A stretch of DNA of 37,097 nt, taken from positions 1-37,097 of the forward strand of contig CADCEQ010000027.1 in assembly GCA_902800435.1 (NCBI GenBank). Reading direction: 5' to 3'. The position numbers and the translations under genes were made by a program. Position 1 is the stretch's first letter. The number at the start of each line of letters is the position of its first letter. Positions 35,299 to 37,097 of the stretch are shown piece after piece. The DNA comes from an uncultured Prevotellaceae bacterium. GTDB lineage: Bacteria > Bacteroidota > Bacteroidia > Bacteroidales > Bacteroidaceae. The notes below the pieces were generated by a model that was not told the origin of the DNA, made no database searches, and was given only the letters and a program-made list of their open reading frames with translations.

Positions 35299-35835
35299 TT
35301 AAGGCTCGTCGGGCTCGGCCTGACTGATGCCGTAGGTGGCCAGCGGCGTGCGCTCCTGGTAGGTCTTCGTCTTGCCGTCGATGACCTTCGTCTTCGTCTC
35401 AACCAGCTGGTAAGCCTCAAACACACACTGATCCTTGAAGGCCCTTGACGTCAGCTTCTCGTCGGGCGTACCCCCATTCTCAGGACGGAAGCGGATGTGC
35501 ACACCGGCAATGCGCTCGTTCAGGTTGCCCATGAAGTCGGCAATCGTGGTCGAGGGCGTTCCTTCGATCGAGGGGTAGAACGTGCCCAGGCCGTCGAGCT
35601 TCACCGGCTGCCCCTGCGCATTCAGCTCCTTCATACACGACACGATGTTCTGCAACACCAGCACCAGCATCTCGTAGGTAGCCAGCTTGCCGTGCTCAGC
35701 CAGGTGGCGGGCAAAGCCCTTCAGCGAGATAGGCTCCTTCGGCTCAGCCTCCGGGTAGAACTGTCCGTAAGTCTTCGAAGCCGTGTTCATGTTCTTACGG
35801 GCGTTCACAAGGAAAGTAATTTCATTTCTTGCCAT
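35299..35835 (-). CDS. HU/IHF-like DNA-binding protein (Bacteroidetes HU-related family)
   Basis: This 178-residue protein is larger than classic HU (about 90). The Bacteroidetes HU-related pattern is visible: ISLKGFARHLAEHGKLATYEM (helical part), NIVSCMKELNAQGQPVKLDGLGTFYPSIEG (strand with the GxGTF core) and HIRFRPENGG (start of the DNA-binding arm). The C-terminal ~50 residues, with TKTKVIDGKTKTYQERT, extend beyond the HU core. It probably bends or coats DNA. These genes often sit near mobile or variable regions, which fits the repeat-rich stretch and primase-like gene next door. It has a perfect promoter at 35927-35958 and a leader of about 85 nt. Confidence 0.88.
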   Translation of the reverse strand: MARNEITFLVNARKNMNTASKTYGQFYPEAEPKEPISLKGFARHLAEHGKLATYEMLVLVLQNIVSCMKELNAQGQPVKLDGLGTFYPSIEGTPSTTIADFMGNLNERIAGVHIRFRPENGGTPDEKLTSRAFKDQCVFEAYQLVETKTKVIDGKTKTYQERTPLATYGISQAEPDEP

Positions 35836-35926
35836 CTTTTGTTAATGTTTTTCTTGGTATTAATTACTCTGCGACGAACTACATCGGGTCGCCGCTCCCG
35901 CCTTATCACTCCTCTGAATGATGGTA

Positions 35927-35958
35927 CAAAGTTACAAAAAATTTCTGAAACCGCCAAA
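35927..35958 (-). promoter_or_regulatory. promoter of the HU-like gene
   Basis: On the minus strand, TTTG (35958-35955) is followed by exactly 20 nt and TAACTTTG (35934-35927), an exact Bacteroidetes -33/-7 pair. The expected transcription start is about 35921. Confidence 0.75.
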
Positions 35959-36021
35959 CATTTCCGCAAATATTTTCAAAGAAAAAGTACACAAAATGGA
36001 CTTATTTTCTGTATGGCCGCG

Positions 36022-36115
36022 GGTTCAGACCCCTCCTAACCTCCCCTGACTCAGGGGAGGAATTCTTCGCCGGGATTCCCCTCCTAAGTTAGGAGGGGTT
36101 AGGGGTGGTCTGAAC
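36022..36115. repeat. palindromic intergenic element with GTTCAGACC ends
   Basis: The element begins GGTTCAGACCCCTCC and ends GGTGGTCTGAAC, so its ends are inverted copies. Inside are two perfect 21-bp palindromes: CCTCCCCTGA and TCAGGGGAGG around one base (36040-36060), and CCCCTCCTAA and TTAGGAGGGG around one base (36078-36098). It would form strong hairpins. No reading frame is evident. It resembles REP- or MITE-like intergenic elements. Confidence 0.65.
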
Positions 36116-36160
36116 AAGCAGAACAAGCAGAACAAGCAGAACAAGCAGAACAAGCAGAAC
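36113..36160 (+). repeat. 9-bp tandem repeat, 5.3 copies
   Basis: The unit AACAAGCAG is repeated perfectly five times (36113-36157) plus three bases. It is flanked on both sides by copies of the GGTTCAGACC element end (inverted on the left, direct on the right). Confidence 0.85.
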
Positions 36161-36167
36161 GGAAGCT

Positions 36168-36206
36168 GGTTCAGACCCCCTCTGGCTCCCCCTGACTCAG
36201 GGGGAG
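36168..36206. repeat. second, half-length palindromic element
   Basis: It starts GGTTCAGACCCCCTCTGG, like the element at 36022, and holds one perfect 21-bp palindrome, CTCCCCCTGA and TCAGGGGGAG around one base (36186-36206). It lacks the second palindrome and the inverted end, and abuts the 22-bp-periodic dyad array. Confidence 0.65.
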
Positions 36207-36265
36207 AATCCTCGGAGCAAACGCGGGGGTTGGTCGGAGTAAACCTGACGTTTGGTCGGAGTGAA
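36207..36265. repeat. 59-bp array of three 15-bp dyads, 22-bp period (copy C)
   Basis: Units are AATCCTCGGAGCAAA (36207-36221), GTTGGTCGGAGTAAA (36229-36243) and TTTGGTCGGAGTGAA (36251-36265), with 7-bp spacers. It is more decayed than copies A and B but has exactly the same 22-bp period and 59-bp length. It lies 4 bp beyond the stop of the primase-like gene and about 250 bp upstream of the HU promoter. Confidence 0.65.
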
Positions 36266-36269
36266 GTGG

Positions 36270-36500
36270 TTATGCTTTCGTTTGCAGATAGTAGTCGCTG
36301 AAGTCCTTGCAGCCGGGAGGCAGCTGATGGCGGACGAGGGCGGGCAGGACTTTCTGCAACTGAAGGAAGAGACGCTCGCCGGGTTCGTCACGGTCGGGGT
36401 ACATGGCGAAGGAGACCCCTCCCGGCCTCCCCTGTTTAGGGGAGGAGTTGAGCGATGTCAGCAGCTCCACGTCCTTCGGGCTCAGCAGCGTGGCGGAGGG
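36270..36500 (-). pseudogene. C-terminal part of the frameshifted primase-like protein
   Basis: Read one frame off from 36482-37097, this stretch continues the TOPRIM-type protein: PSATLLSPKDVELLTSL, then MYPDRDEPGERLFLQLQKVL, then LPPGCKDFSDYYLQTKA and a stop. The DxD of YPDRDEPG is the acidic pair expected in TOPRIM metal binding. Between the two blocks lie about twelve residues (SSPKQGRPGGVS) encoded by a copy of the palindromic element found at 36022. The frame break lies between WAML and PSAT, where homologous TOPRIM proteins are expected to have several more residues, so a small deletion rather than a single lost base is likely. Confidence 0.75.
36413..36448 (-). repeat. palindromic element inserted in frame in the primase-like gene
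   Basis: GACCCCTCCCGGCCTCCCCT, then TTTAGGGGAGGAG: the core CCTCCCCT and AGGGGAGG (36426-36445) and the flanking GACCCCTCC match the elements at 36022 and 36168. On the minus strand it is read through without a stop, adding about twelve residues between conserved blocks. Confidence 0.65.
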
Positions 36501-37097
36501 AGCATGGCCCAGCAGTCGGAGCAGCCCTCGGTGATGTAGAGCGCGTCGCCGGGGCGGAGGCGGTTCAAGATTGGCAGATTGTAGATGCCACATTGCGAGC
36601 CGGCGGGGAAGCGGAAACGGGGCGTGGCTCCACGGACGAGGTTACGGTTCTGCACGCCCACGAGACGGCCCTCTCTATCAAAGTAAGGTATCTGCAGCCA
36701 GGGCGTGCCCTCGCGGTCTTTCCACGACGTCAGCCGGCACCAGCGCACCACTCGCTCGTCGAGCCTGCGCTCATCGAAGAGGAACCGCCGCGCCTCCTCG
36801 TTCAGCCAAGGACGCTCGAAGAACCGCTCATAGCGACTGGCATCAAACGGCTTTTGCTCGATGACGGCAGGCTTCCACTCCGTCAGGATGATGCAGTTCT
36901 CGTCGGCAAGCCAGAGACAGGCATCGGGGAACGGCTTGTTCAGAAAGCGCATCACCAGGTCGATGGTGCCGCCCGACGCCCCGCACACGAAGCATCGAAA
37001 GGTGTTCTTACTCACCTTAAACGAGAGGCTTGGGTGCGTGTCAGCATGAAACGGACACAGGCATTTATGTCGCGAAACATGCAGTCCAAGTCGCTCC
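36482..37097 (-). CDS. primase-like protein (CHC2 zinc finger + TOPRIM), N-terminus beyond window
   Basis: The frame is open to the right window edge, so the start is not seen; an apparent GTG start at 37015 is internal. The first residues hold a CHC2 zinc finger: CLCPFHADTHPSLSF followed by FRCFVCGASGGTIDLVMRF, with the ligands CPFH and CxxC. A linker with a PYFDREGRLVGVQNRNL strand leads to the TOPRIM start, ALYITEGCSDCWAML, with the catalytic Glu. The frame then breaks and stops at 36482-36484; the rest lies in another frame (36270-36500). Such short CHC2/TOPRIM proteins are typical of Bacteroidetes integrated elements and phages, where they make primers for replication. As it stands the gene is probably inactive. 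Confidence 0.8.
   Translation of the reverse strand, partial: ERLGLHVSRHKCLCPFHADTHPSLSFKVSKNTFRCFVCGASGGTIDLVMRFLNKPFPDACLWLADENCIILTEWKPAVIEQKPFDASRYERFFERPWLNEEARRFLFDERRLDERVVRWCRLTSWKDREGTPWLQIPYFDREGRLVGVQNRNLVRGATPRFRFPAGSQCGIYNLPILNRLRPGDALYITEGCSDCWAMLPPPRC

Noticed and set aside
36113..36160. Coding tandem repeat
   Set aside because: No supported reading frame or start crosses the AACAAGCAG array; treated as non-coding.
35836..36269. Small gene or RNA in the gap between the HU-like and primase-like genes
   Set aside because: Only the HU promoter, palindromes and repeats were found; no frame with plausible composition and no recognisable RNA fold beyond the palindromes.

Overview
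The window looks like a chromosomal segment of a GC-rich member of the Bacteroidales, most likely Prevotellaceae. The basis is Bacteroidetes-type promoters (TTTG, about 20 bp, TAnnTTTG), lipoprotein signals, type IX-like C-terminal sorting domains, BACON domains, a lipidated TamA-like Omp85 protein next to TamB, and a Bacteroidetes HU-like protein. The genus is inferred from gene content; no rRNA or other marker gene is present.

Region 1 (1-5353, leftward): two tandem clostripain-like (C11) lipoproteins, the first cut by the window edge. Upstream of them lies an aguA-aguB-araC-like operon that turns agmatine into putrescine. Region 2 (5433-7620, rightward): a degenerate ABC ATPase overlapping a FetB-like permease, then a TPR protein. 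Region 3 (7631-15856, leftward): a membrane-bound AraC-type regulator, tamB and tamL, all overlapping, forming an envelope-biogenesis operon under a textbook promoter.

Region 4 (16233-35221, rightward) is the most unusual part: about 19 kb of secreted multidomain proteins with no enzyme, SusC or SusD among them. It is built of three two-gene modules. In each, a protein with a C-terminal sorting domain is followed, through a 4-nt ATGA overlap, by a secreted protein without one. A further unpaired giant follows and is broken by a frameshift. Domains recur across the cluster: a five-fold 135-residue repeat, a calycin-like domain, kelch propellers, BACON domains and a shared N-terminal domain. 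Its only visible promoter faces the 7TM-AraC gene and carries three helically phased direct repeats.

Region 5 (35248-37097): a bidirectional hairpin, an HU-like gene, a 430-bp non-coding stretch full of palindromes and tandem repeats, and a primase-like gene (CHC2 zinc finger plus TOPRIM) that is frameshifted and also carries an in-frame copy of the same palindromic element.

Three intergenic sites (2835-2893, 15971-16029, 36207-36265) each carry the same 59-bp layout: three imperfect 15-bp dyads with an exact 22-bp period. This looks like a dispersed element or operator family.
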